Positions 9,717 to 19,153 of a DNA stretch of 38,533 bases are shown here, piece by piece. The notes below the pieces were generated by a model. It did not search any database, was not told where the DNA came from, and saw only the letters and a list, made by a program, of their open reading frames with translations. How positions within the stretch are numbered: the first letter of the stretch is position 1; each line of letters starts with the position of its first letter. This stretch comes from Actinomycetes bacterium. GTDB lineage: Bacteria; Actinomycetota; UBA4738; HRBIN12. The stretch spans positions 1 to 38,533 of the forward strand of contig JAJNBA010000011.1 in NCBI GenBank assembly GCA_021155985.1, given 5' to 3'. The position numbers and the translations under genes are program-made.

Positions 9717-10124
9717 TTACTGCGCCCGCCGCGTGTCGACGATGTAGACGCTGCAGGGAGCGTGCCGGAGCACGAGGTTGGGGACCGTCTCGCGGACGCG
9801 CCAGCGTGAGCCGTGCGTCCCTCGATTCCCCAGCACGATCGTGTCCGCCCGGATCTCCTCGGCCACGTCGACGATCCGAGACGCGGCGTCGCCGTCCTCG
9901 ATCCGAGTCGTGATCGGCAAGCCGGGGAACCTCGCGGCCAACCGACGCAGGTGCGACTGGGGATCGGCCGCGCGGTCGGGGTCAACGACCGCCCGCACGT
10001 CACTCTCGGACTTCACGTACAGGACCAGGAGCTCGGCACCGCGATCGCGGGCGAGCCGCGCCGCGTCCTCCACCGCGAGATCCGCGGCCGCCGAGGTGTC
10101 GGTTCCCACAAGGATCGTCGTCAT
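9717..10124 (-). CDS. UspA-family universal stress protein
   Basis: MTTILVGTDTSAAADLAVEDAARLARDRGAELLVLYVK...IVLGNRGTHGSRWRVRETVPNLVLRHAPCSVYIVDT. SD GGAGG upstream of ATG 10124. Confidence 0.9.
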   Translation of the reverse strand: MTTILVGTDTSAAADLAVEDAARLARDRGAELLVLYVKSESDVRAVVDPDRAADPQSHLRRLAARFPGLPITTRIEDGDAASRIVDVAEEIRADTIVLGNRGTHGSRWRVRETVPNLVLRHAPCSVYIVDTRRAQ

Positions 10125-10303
10125 CTGAGAGCCTCCTTCGTTCGTCACCGCGACGCTACGCCGCGCCCAGCGGCGTGACGACGGCGCGGCCATGCCGAAT
10201 CCGCCGGGGTGCCAGCACACCCCCGGACCGGGTGTTCTCGCACCGGAAGCCGCAGGTCGACGCCCTTGGAGGGACCACACGCCGATGGGACGATGCCCTG
10301 GTC

Positions 10304-12358
10304 ATGGCGGATGGACGAACTTCCTCCCGGCTCGCGTGGTCCCTCGCCGCGCTGACAGTCGCCTTCATGGTGCCGGCGATCGTGTTCTTGGTGCTCGGTC
10401 TCGGCACGCCCCCGCCGGAGGCCGTCTTCGGGTTCCGCGGGTGGGGGCTGCTGCTCGCGGCCGCGTTCGCGGTCGCGGGCCTGTTGATCGCGTCGAGGGT
10501 CCCGTCCAATCCGATCGGATGGATCCTCCTCGTGGCCGGCGTCGGCACGGCGATCCAGGAGCTCGCCCAGCAGTACGCGCTCTACGGTCTCTACCACGCA
10601 CCCGGAGCTGTCCCGGCGGCCCAGGTCGGCGCGTGGGTGACGGAGTGGGTGTGGATCCCCTACATGGCCGCCGTGGCGTTCGTGGTCCCGATGATCTACC
10701 CGACCGGGCGACTGCTCTCGTCGACGTGGCGGCTCATCCTCATCGTCGGCCTGATCGCGGCCGCGCTCGGCACCCTGTGCTTCGCGCTCGCTCCCGGTGA
10801 GCTCGAGAGCTCCCCAGGCGTTCAGAACCCCCTCGGTGTCCGCGGTGCGGACTGGATCCGGACGATGGGTGACGTCGTGATGCTGACCTTCGCGGCTGCG
10901 CTACTGAGCGGCATCGGGTCCCTCGCGCTCCGCTACCGGATCTCCTCGGCAGACGAACGGCAGCAGGTGAAATGGCTCCTGCTCGGCCTGTCGCTACTCG
11001 CCTCGACGTTCCTCATCGGTGTCCCGTACTGGACGCTCGGCGGTGAGGGAGCCTCTTCGCTGGACGTCGTCGAGAACCTGCTCGTCCTCGCGATCGCATC
11101 GATCCCCGTGACGATCTGCATCGCGATCCTGAAGTACCGTCTCTACGAGATCGACGTCGTCGTGAAGAAGACGGCCGTCTACGCGGTCCTGGCGCTCCTG
11201 TTGTTCGTCCTCGGCATCCTCCCCGCTTGGGCGATCGCGGGCGTCGTGTTCGAGAGCACGAACGACGGCTTCGTCTACATGCTGTCGGGGATCGCGGTCG
11301 GGCTGGCGGTGTGGCCGCTTCGTCGGGTCGCGACCCGTCTCGCCGATCGGATCGTGTTCGGGCGCCGCGCGACGCCGTACGAGGTCCTCAGCGAGTTCTC
11401 CGGACGGGTCGCCGAGACCTATGCCGCCGATGACGTGCTCGAACGGATGGCGCAGGTCCTCGGCGAGGGCGTGGGCGCCGATCGTGCGACGGTGTGGCTG
11501 CGGATCGGCGACCGATCTCGGGCGGCCGCGACGTGGCCGGGCGGCGAGACCGTGGGAACCGACGTGCCGGCCGACGCCGTGGAGGTCCGCCATCAGGGCG
11601 AGGTCCTCGGCGCCCTGTCGGTGCGGATGCCGGCGAACGATCTCATGACGCCGGCCAGGGAGCGGCTGATCCGCGACCTCGCGGCCCAGGCCGGCCTCGT
11701 CCTTCGGAACGCGTCCTTGATCGAGGACCTCAAGGCCTCGCGGCAACGACTCGTGACGGCCCAGAACGAGGAACGGCGACGGATCGAGAGGAACATCCAC
11801 GACGGCGCGCAGCAGCAGCTGGTCGCGCTCGCCGTGAAGCTGAAACTCGCCGACTCCCTCGTCGGCCAGGACGACCAGCGCGCACACACGATGCTTGCCG
11901 ACCTGCAGACGGACACGAGCCAGGCGCTGGAGGACCTGCGAGATCTGGCGCGGGGCATCTACCCGCCCCTGCTCGCGGACAAGGGTCTCGGCGCCGCGCT
12001 GGAAAGCCAGGCTCGGAAGTCGGCGGTTCCCGTCACCGTCGAGGTCGACGGGATCGGCCGCTATCCGCAGGAGGCGGAGGCCGCCGTCTACTTCTCGTGC
12101 CTCGAAGCCCTGCAGAACATCGCCAAGTACGCGGAGGCGACTGCCGCCACGATCCGGCTCTCGCAGACGAACAGCACCCTCAGCTTCGAGATCACCGACG
12201 ACGGTCTCGGCTTCGACCCGGACGCCACCGGGCACGGCTCCGGCCTCCAGGGGATCGCGGACCGTCTCGCCGCGCTCGGGGGCGAGTTCGTCCTGCGCAC
12301 CGCGCCCGGCCGGGGCACAACGATCCGCGGCACCGTCCCCGTGGGGGAGGGGCCGTGA
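10304..12358 (+). CDS. Sensor histidine kinase (multi-TM, GAF-like, HisKA_3-type, HATPase), paralogue 2
   Basis: MADGRTSSRLAWSLAALTVAF...; IERNIHDGAQQQLVAL; EALQNIAKYAEA; DDGLGFDPD. Confidence 0.92.
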   Translation: MADGRTSSRLAWSLAALTVAFMVPAIVFLVLGLGTPPPEAVFGFRGWGLLLAAAFAVAGLLIASRVPSNPIGWILLVAGVGTAIQELAQQYALYGLYHAPGAVPAAQVGAWVTEWVWIPYMAAVAFVVPMIYPTGRLLSSTWRLILIVGLIAAALGTLCFALAPGELESSPGVQNPLGVRGADWIRTMGDVVMLTFAAALLSGIGSLALRYRISSADERQQVKWLLLGLSLLASTFLIGVPYWTLGGEGASSLDVVENLLVLAIASIPVTICIAILKYRLYEIDVVVKKTAVYAVLALLLFVLGILPAWAIAGVVFESTNDGFVYMLSGIAVGLAVWPLRRVATRLADRIVFGRRATPYEVLSEFSGRVAETYAADDVLERMAQVLGEGVGADRATVWLRIGDRSRAAATWPGGETVGTDVPADAVEVRHQGEVLGALSVRMPANDLMTPARERLIRDLAAQAGLVLRNASLIEDLKASRQRLVTAQNEERRRIERNIHDGAQQQLVALAVKLKLADSLVGQDDQRAHTMLADLQTDTSQALEDLRDLARGIYPPLLADKGLGAALESQARKSAVPVTVEVDGIGRYPQEAEAAVYFSCLEALQNIAKYAEATAATIRLSQTNSTLSFEITDDGLGFDPDATGHGSGLQGIADRLAALGGEFVLRTAPGRGTTIRGTVPVGEGP

Positions 12359-14400
12359 GGAGAAGTACCTCCTTCTGGCTCGCGTGGGGCTCGTTCGTCA
12401 TCGATATCGCACTCCTCGTATGGAGTTTCGTCCTCGCGACGGGCGCGGCGTCCGGAGAGAAGGACTTCATCGTCATCTACGGAGGGATCGGTTTGGTCCT
12501 CGGCTACGGTGGTGTCGGCGCGCTGATGGCCTCGCGGCGGCCGGGCAATGCGATCGGATGGCTCTTCTGCGCGACAGCGACGGTATTCGCTCTGTCTGCG
12601 TTCGCAGATGAGTTCGTGACCCGCGGGCTCGTCACCGGTTCGATGGCGTTCGTCATCCCGATCGCCTGGTTACAGAGCTGGCTCTTCGTCTTGGCGCTGG
12701 AATCGATCCCGCTCGTCCTGGTGCTGTTCCCGGATGGCCGGCCGCCTTCGCGCAGATGGCGCCCCCTCGTCTGGGCGATCGCTAGCCTGACGGTCCTCGC
12801 CGTCCTCGGCTTCGTTCTTTCGCCGAACGAGCTGGAGACGCCCGAGCGCTTCCATCTCGAGAATCCGACCGCGATCGAGCCGCTCGAACCACTCGCGGAC
12901 GTCTTCCTGACGGTCGGCGGCATCGGATCGCTCGTGGCGGCGCTCGCAGCACTGACGGCCCTGGTTCTCAGGTTCAGGAGGTCGTCCGGGGACGAGCGCC
13001 AACAGATCCGATGGCTGGCGTACGTCGGCATCGCAGCGCTCGTGCTCATGGTCGGCACCTTCGCCACCGAGAGCAACGTCGTCGTGAACAACGTCCTCTT
13101 CTTCCTGCTCTTCATCGTGCTGGCGATCGGCGTCCCTGCGGCCATCGGCACCGCGATCCTGAAATACGGCCTCTACGAGATCGACCTCGTGATCCGGAGA
13201 ACGATCGTCTACGCGGCCCTCGCGGCGTTCGTCACGGTCGTGTACGTGAGCATCGTGGTCGGCGTGGGAGCCGCCGTCGGTAGCCGCGGGAACACGATCC
13301 TCTCGGCGGCGGCGGCGGCCGTCGTCGCATTGGCTTTCCAGCCCGCACGTCGCCGGGCCCAGCACCTCGCGAACCGCCTCGTCTTCGGGAAGCGGGCGAC
13401 GCCGTACGAGGTCCTGTCGACGTTCTCCGACAGGCTTGCCGATGCCTACTCGGTGGACGACGTGCTTCCGAGGATCGCGCGCGTCCTCGCAGAGGGGACC
13501 GGCGCCGAAGAGGTGACCGTCTGGCTCCGCGTCGACGACCGATTCCGTGCTGCCGGGTCGTGGCCGAGCGACGCGCCCACTACCGCTACGGACGTGGATC
13601 GACTTCCAGATCCAAGCTTCGAGGTCCGTCATCTAGGAGAGGCCCTGGGCGCGATCTCCGTCACGATGCCCGCGAACGAGCGGATCACCGCGGCGCAGGA
13701 GAAACTTGCCGCCGAGGTGGCGGCGCAGGCGGGTCTCGTGCTACGCAACGTTCGGCTCGTGGAGGAGCTGAGGGAGTCGCGTCGTCGGATCGTCGCAGCC
13801 CAGGACGATCGCGCGAAGAAGCTCGAGCGGAATATCCACGACGGCGCGCAGCAGCAGCTGGTCGCGCTCAGGGTGAAGGCCCGTCTGGCCCGGCAGCTCG
13901 CCGCCCGAGACACCGCCAAGACCGAGGAGATGCTCGCCCAGATCGAGGAGGACACCCAACACGCGCTCGAGGACCTCCGCGATCTCGCACGAGGGATCTA
14001 CCCGCCCCTCCTCGCGGACAAAGGGCTGCCGGCGGCGCTGGCGGCGCAGGCACGGAAGGTGCCCATCCCGACCCAGGTGGCCGCCGACGGGATCGGTCGG
14101 TTCGAACCTGAGGTGGAGGCCACGATCTACTTCTGCACCCTGGAGGCGCTTCAGAACGCCACCAAGTACGCACAGGCGTCGACCGTCGACGTCTCCCTGC
14201 GCCAGGATGACGGCGTCGTCGAGTTCACCGTCGCCGACGACGGGCGCGGGTTCGATCCCGGCGTGACGAACCTCGGGACGGGGCTGCAGGGAATGGTCGA
14301 CCGTGTCGAGGCGATCGGCGGAACGATCGAGATCGAGAGCGCCACGGGAGCCGGAACTACCGTGCGTGGACGTATCCCGGCGACGGAGATGACGCGATGA
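12355..14400 (+). CDS. Sensor histidine kinase, paralogue 3
   Basis: GTG start at 12355 overlaps the previous TGA (GTGA). LERNIHDGAQQQLVAL, EALQNATKYAQA, DDGRGFDPG. Upstream in-frame extension to 11494 overlaps paralogue 2 and is rejected. Confidence 0.9.
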   Translation: MRRSTSFWLAWGSFVIDIALLVWSFVLATGAASGEKDFIVIYGGIGLVLGYGGVGALMASRRPGNAIGWLFCATATVFALSAFADEFVTRGLVTGSMAFVIPIAWLQSWLFVLALESIPLVLVLFPDGRPPSRRWRPLVWAIASLTVLAVLGFVLSPNELETPERFHLENPTAIEPLEPLADVFLTVGGIGSLVAALAALTALVLRFRRSSGDERQQIRWLAYVGIAALVLMVGTFATESNVVVNNVLFFLLFIVLAIGVPAAIGTAILKYGLYEIDLVIRRTIVYAALAAFVTVVYVSIVVGVGAAVGSRGNTILSAAAAAVVALAFQPARRRAQHLANRLVFGKRATPYEVLSTFSDRLADAYSVDDVLPRIARVLAEGTGAEEVTVWLRVDDRFRAAGSWPSDAPTTATDVDRLPDPSFEVRHLGEALGAISVTMPANERITAAQEKLAAEVAAQAGLVLRNVRLVEELRESRRRIVAAQDDRAKKLERNIHDGAQQQLVALRVKARLARQLAARDTAKTEEMLAQIEEDTQHALEDLRDLARGIYPPLLADKGLPAALAAQARKVPIPTQVAADGIGRFEPEVEATIYFCTLEALQNATKYAQASTVDVSLRQDDGVVEFTVADDGRGFDPGVTNLGTGLQGMVDRVEAIGGTIEIESATGAGTTVRGRIPATEMTR

Positions 14401-16637
14401 GCCCCCGGCTGGCGCGCGCGATCGCCGCGGGCATCGTCGCCCTGTGTGTGACGACGACGGCAGCGTCGATTCCCATCGGGCTCGCCGCGCGCGAGCGGAT
14501 CGAGCCGGGCGAGATCGTGATCGTCGGCAACCCGACCGCCCCGGAGATGCGGAGCGCCCTGGCCGAGCTCGAACGGGAGCGCGAGGCGGGAGAGGCCCTG
14601 ACGGAGACCACGCAGGGGTTCAACCCGTTCTTCGGCGCGGTCGTCGTCCTCTTGATGCTCTGGCTCGGTGTCGGTCTCCTGATCGTGTGGCGCCAACCCC
14701 GGAACTGGGCGGGATGGCTCTTCCTGATCACCGGCGCGCCGTTGCCCCTACTGACACTGGTCCAGGGACTGACGATCTACGGGGCCAAGGCCGATCCCGG
14801 CTCCGTGCCCCTGCTCGGGCTATGGGCCACCGTCGGTGAGTACCTGATCTATCCGATCGCCCTCCTGCCGCTCCTCTTCCTACTCTTCCCCGACGGCCAC
14901 CCGCCGAGCCGGCGCTGGCGTTGGGCCGTCCGCGGCCTCGTCGGAGGAACGGCCCTGGCCGTCGTCGGCTTCCTCGTCGCGCCCGGCCCCTTCAACGCCT
15001 ACCTCACGGACGGGATCCTCTACGAGAACCCGATCGGGATCGACGCCCTCGGCGGCGTCGCACCGCTGGTGATCCTCATCGGCGCGCTGGTCGCCCTGGC
15101 ATCGGCGTTCTCGACGGTGGTCGCGGTCCGCCAGCGGTTCAAGGCCGCGGTCGGCGAGGAGCGTCAGCAGATGCGCTGGCTGGCGTTCGTGGCGTCGTTC
15201 GCCGGCGCGTGTTTCGCGCTCCAGTGGGTCCTCGGGGGGATCGCGGAGTTCTTCTTCCACGACGAGGACGCGCCGATCTTCGGGCTCTTCTTCGCGCTCA
15301 CGGCTTTCTCGCTCGTGATCGGTCTCCCCGCGGCGTACCTGATCGCGATCTTCCGTCACGGACTCTGGGACCTGGACGTGGTCGTGAAGAAGACGGTCCA
15401 GTACGGCGTGCTCGTTGCGGGGTTCATCGCGATAGTGGGACTCGTCGTCGTGATCGTTCCCGTCCTGTTCGTCGGTGTCGGGGCCGATGTCGGGTTCGTT
15501 CCGGTGCTCGTCGGAGGCGTCGTCGTCGCGGTCGGGTTCAACCTCATCCGATCGCGTGCCCGGCGCTGGGCGAATCGGATCGTGTACGGGAAGCGGTCGA
15601 CCCCGTACGAGGTGCTGTCGGCGTTCGCGGAGCGAGTGGGTGGGACGTACTCGGTCGACGATGTCCTCCCTCGGATGGCGCAGCTGCTCGGGGAAGCGAC
15701 CGGCGCTCGGGCGGCGCGGGTCTGGCTCCGCATCGGCAACGAGATGCGTGCGGAAGCGTCGTGGCCCCTGGACGCGCCGGAGGCGACGAGCGTGCCGGTC
15801 CGTGGGGACGAGCTGCCGCCCTTCGGTGACGAGGAGGCCTTCGAGGTCCGGCACCAAGGGGACCTCCTCGGGGCGCTCACGGTCTCCCCCTCCGCGGCGG
15901 ACCCGATGAACCCGACGAAGGCGAAGCTCGCGCGTGACATCGCGTCGCAGGCGGGCCTGGTCCTCCGCAACGTCCGGCTGATCGAGGACCTCCGCGAGTC
16001 GCGCCGTCGGATCGTGAGCGCGCAGGACGAACGCGCCCGCAAGCTCGAGCGGGACATCCACGACGGCGCCCAGCAGCAGCTCGTGGCGCTGTCGGTCCAG
16101 CTGCGCCTCGCCGAGGGCATGGTCGATCGCGATCCCGCGAAGGCCCGAGGGCTCCTCGCCGATCTCCAGGCGCGCACGGTCGAAACGCTCGAGGATCTCC
16201 GAGACCTCGCACGAGGCATCTACCCGCCGCTCCTCGCTGACAAGGGACTGTCTGCCGCGCTCGAGGCACAGGCGAGGAAGTCGCCTTTCCCGGTCACCGT
16301 GGAACCCGACGCCGTCGGTCGCTACGGTCCGGATGTCGAGTCGGCCGTGTACTTCTGCTGCCTGGAGGCGCTGAACAACGTCGCGAAGTACGCCGACGCA
16401 TCGACCGTCGAGATCCGACTCGCGCAGGCGAACGGCGAGCTTCGTTTCGAGGTGACCGACGACGGCCGGGGCTTCGAGACTTCGGGGTCCGGCCACGGCA
16501 CGGGACTGCAAGGGATGGCGGACCGGCTGGATGCGATCGGAGGCCTGCTCGAGATCCGGAGCGCTCCCCATCGCGGGACCACGATCTTGGGCAGGATCCC
16601 CGCCTCAGCGGCAAGGGAAGTGGGAACGGAAGGATGA
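14397..16637 (+). CDS. Sensor histidine kinase, paralogue 4, with an extra ~60-aa likely extracytoplasmic loop near the N-terminus
   Basis: ATGA overlap with the previous gene. LERDIHDGAQQQLVAL, EALNNVAKYADA, DDGRGFE. Confidence 0.92.
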   Translation: MSPRLARAIAAGIVALCVTTTAASIPIGLAARERIEPGEIVIVGNPTAPEMRSALAELEREREAGEALTETTQGFNPFFGAVVVLLMLWLGVGLLIVWRQPRNWAGWLFLITGAPLPLLTLVQGLTIYGAKADPGSVPLLGLWATVGEYLIYPIALLPLLFLLFPDGHPPSRRWRWAVRGLVGGTALAVVGFLVAPGPFNAYLTDGILYENPIGIDALGGVAPLVILIGALVALASAFSTVVAVRQRFKAAVGEERQQMRWLAFVASFAGACFALQWVLGGIAEFFFHDEDAPIFGLFFALTAFSLVIGLPAAYLIAIFRHGLWDLDVVVKKTVQYGVLVAGFIAIVGLVVVIVPVLFVGVGADVGFVPVLVGGVVVAVGFNLIRSRARRWANRIVYGKRSTPYEVLSAFAERVGGTYSVDDVLPRMAQLLGEATGARAARVWLRIGNEMRAEASWPLDAPEATSVPVRGDELPPFGDEEAFEVRHQGDLLGALTVSPSAADPMNPTKAKLARDIASQAGLVLRNVRLIEDLRESRRRIVSAQDERARKLERDIHDGAQQQLVALSVQLRLAEGMVDRDPAKARGLLADLQARTVETLEDLRDLARGIYPPLLADKGLSAALEAQARKSPFPVTVEPDAVGRYGPDVESAVYFCCLEALNNVAKYADASTVEIRLAQANGELRFEVTDDGRGFETSGSGHGTGLQGMADRLDAIGGLLEIRSAPHRGTTILGRIPASAAREVGTEG

Positions 16638-18688
16638 TCGCGAACGTGAAGCGATGGGTGCCGTGGGTGCTCTACGCGATCCTCGTCGGTCTGATGACGC
16701 TCGCGCTCTGGATGACGAGCGTGAACGACTCATTCGAAGCGTTCGTCGCGCTGGCGATCCTGATGATGCTCGGGTACGGGACGGTCGGCGCGTTCCTCGC
16801 GTCTCGCGGGCGAGGGGGCTTGCTCGGTTGGCTGATGCTCACGCTCGCCCTCGGTTTCGTGCTGACGGGGATCACGGATGAGATCCTCCGCTATCGGTAC
16901 GTGACCAGCCCCGCCTCCTCGGTACCGCTGGCAGGGGTCGCGGCATGGCTCACGAACTGGCTGTTCATCCTGGTCTTGATCCCGATCCTCCTGATCCTGC
17001 TGCTCTTCCCGACAGGTCGGGCGCAGTCCCCGAGATGGCGTTGGCTGCCGCCGACGATCGTCGTGACGTCGGTCCTCGCCGCGCTGGGGACGATGCTCCA
17101 GCCGGGCCCGATCGACTTCGACGGGGCGAGGATCCTCAACCCGACGGGCGTCGAAGTCCTGAAGCCGGTCACCGACCTCCTCCTCCGCATCACGGGCTTC
17201 GCCCTCCTCCTCTTCGCCGTGCTTTCGGTCGTGTCGGTGTTCCTGCGGTTCCGGCGTGCCAGCGGGGACGAGCGACAGCAGATCCGGTGGCTGGCCTACC
17301 TCGCGCTCCTCGGGATCGTTCTGCTCGCCGGGGCGATCGTCTCCGGGATCACGACGGGCGAGTCGCCGCTGAGCGAGGTCTCCTTCCTCGCGCTCTTCGC
17401 CGTGGTGGGCGTGGCCTTCCCCGTCGCCATCGGCGTCGCGATCCTCAAGTATCGGCTCTACGACCTGGATCTCGTGATCAAGAAGACGGTCCTGTACTCG
17501 ATCCTCGCGCTCGTGCTCGTCGGCCTCTTCCTCCTCTCGGCAGCCGTCCTCGGGGGAGCCTTGATCGAGGCGGATCCCGCGACCATCGTGGCGTCCGTCG
17601 CGATCGGGCTCGCGTTCTGGCCTGCGACCCGTCTCGCGCGTCGTCTCGCCGACCGCATCGTCTACGGCGGACGTGCGACCCCGTACGAAGTGCTGACCGA
17701 TTTCTCGGAGCGCGTGGCCGGCTCGTACGCGGCTGAGGACGTGCTGCCCCGCATGGCCAGGATCCTCGCCGATGCCGTGGGGGCCAACCAGGCGACCGTC
17801 TGGCTCCGTGTGGGCCCGGAGCTCCGGCCCGCGGGCCTGTCATCGGCGGACCAAGCAGCGCCGGCCGCCGTTCCGATCCACGGGGACGCTCTTTCGGCGC
17901 TCCCCGGTGAAACCGCCGTCGAGGTGCGCGACCAAGGGGCGCTCCTGGGCGCGTTGACCGTATCGATGCCCGCGAACGATCCGATGAACCCGGCGAAGGA
18001 GAGGCTCGTCCGGGATCTCGCGTCCCAGACGGGGCTGGTCCTGCGGAACGTGAGGCTGATCGAGGAGCTACGCGCCTCACGGCAGCGGCTCGTGGCGGCC
18101 CAAGACGAGGAACGACGTCGGCTCGAGCGCAACATCCATGACGGAGCACAGCAGCAGCTCGTGGCGCTCACCGTGAAGCTCCGACTGCTCGAACAGATCG
18201 CCGCCCGCGACCCGGCGAGGGCGACCGAGATCGCCGCCCAGCTCCAGGCGGAAGCGACCGCCGCGCTCGATGATCTCCGCGATCTCGCGCGCGGGATCTA
18301 TCCTCCGCTGCTCGCGGACAAGGGACTCCCCGCCGCGCTGGAGGCGCGGGCGCGGAAGTCACCGGTTCCGGTCTCCGTCGACGCCGGTGAGCTCGGCCGG
18401 TTCTCCCAGGACGTCGAAGCGGCGATCTACTTCTCGTGTCTCGAGGCGCTGCAGAACGTGACCAAGTACGCGGAGGCCTCGCGGGTCCAGATCTCACTCG
18501 CTCGGAGCAACGGCCGGCTGGCGTTCGAAGTCACCGACGACGGTGTGGGCTTCGACCCCGCTACCGCCTCGTACGGCACCGGGCTGCAAGGGATCGCGGA
18601 CCGGCTGGATGCGCTGGGCGGCACGTTCGCGATCGTGAGCACCCCCGGCGGAGGGACGACGGTCAACGGGAGCGTGCCGGTCTCTTAG
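16634..18688 (+). CDS. Sensor histidine kinase, paralogue 5
   Basis: ATGA overlap with the previous gene. LERNIHDGAQQQLVAL, EALQNVTKYAEA, DDGVGFDP. Confidence 0.92.
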   Translation: MIANVKRWVPWVLYAILVGLMTLALWMTSVNDSFEAFVALAILMMLGYGTVGAFLASRGRGGLLGWLMLTLALGFVLTGITDEILRYRYVTSPASSVPLAGVAAWLTNWLFILVLIPILLILLLFPTGRAQSPRWRWLPPTIVVTSVLAALGTMLQPGPIDFDGARILNPTGVEVLKPVTDLLLRITGFALLLFAVLSVVSVFLRFRRASGDERQQIRWLAYLALLGIVLLAGAIVSGITTGESPLSEVSFLALFAVVGVAFPVAIGVAILKYRLYDLDLVIKKTVLYSILALVLVGLFLLSAAVLGGALIEADPATIVASVAIGLAFWPATRLARRLADRIVYGGRATPYEVLTDFSERVAGSYAAEDVLPRMARILADAVGANQATVWLRVGPELRPAGLSSADQAAPAAVPIHGDALSALPGETAVEVRDQGALLGALTVSMPANDPMNPAKERLVRDLASQTGLVLRNVRLIEELRASRQRLVAAQDEERRRLERNIHDGAQQQLVALTVKLRLLEQIAARDPARATEIAAQLQAEATAALDDLRDLARGIYPPLLADKGLPAALEARARKSPVPVSVDAGELGRFSQDVEAAIYFSCLEALQNVTKYAEASRVQISLARSNGRLAFEVTDDGVGFDPATASYGTGLQGIADRLDALGGTFAIVSTPGGGTTVNGSVPVS

Positions 18689-19071
18689 GAGACGTCGGCA
18701 GCGCCGCGCGCGGCGGCCCACGCCTCTTCCAGGCGATCGGGGCCGAAGACCGACTTGGGGATGTACGCGGCCGCGCCGCACTCCGCCGCGCGCGGCGCGT
18801 ACTCCTCCTCCTCGTACGTGGACAGGAGCAGCACCACGGCGCTGTTCGCGTTGTCGGCCAGGATCTGGCGCGTCGCGTCGAGGCCGTTGATCCCGGGAAG
18901 GTTCACGTCCATCAGCACGAGGTCCGGCAGGAGATCGGAGGCCATCGTGACGGAGTCCTCGCCCGTCTCGGCCTCGCCCACGACATCGAACCCGTCCGTG
19001 GCCTCCACCACCATCCGTGCGGCCATGCGGAAGGGCTCCTGGTCGTCGACGATGAGAACGCGCACGGTCAT
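18685..19071 (-). CDS. Stand-alone REC (CheY-like/NarL-type receiver) protein
   Basis: MTVRVLIVDDQEPFRMAARMVVEA...LVLMDVNLPGINGLDA...YIPKSVFGPDRLEEAW; no output domain. SD GGAGGA upstream of ATG 19071. Confidence 0.88.
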   Translation of the reverse strand: MTVRVLIVDDQEPFRMAARMVVEATDGFDVVGEAETGEDSVTMASDLLPDLVLMDVNLPGINGLDATRQILADNANSAVVLLLSTYEEEEYAPRAAECGAAAYIPKSVFGPDRLEEAWAAARGAADVS

Positions 19072-19153
19072 CCGTTCCTCCACACGCAAGCGTCCCACCA
19101 CTCCGAGCATGCGCCAGTGGTGCCAGCACCACAGTTGGTGTCCCCGGATGGCC

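Noticed and set aside
11494-12354. N-terminal extension of the 968-aa ORF (11494-14400)
   Set aside because: Overlaps the end of kinase paralogue 2 in another frame with R/G/P-rich sequence. The true start is the GTG at 12355 overlapping the previous stop.
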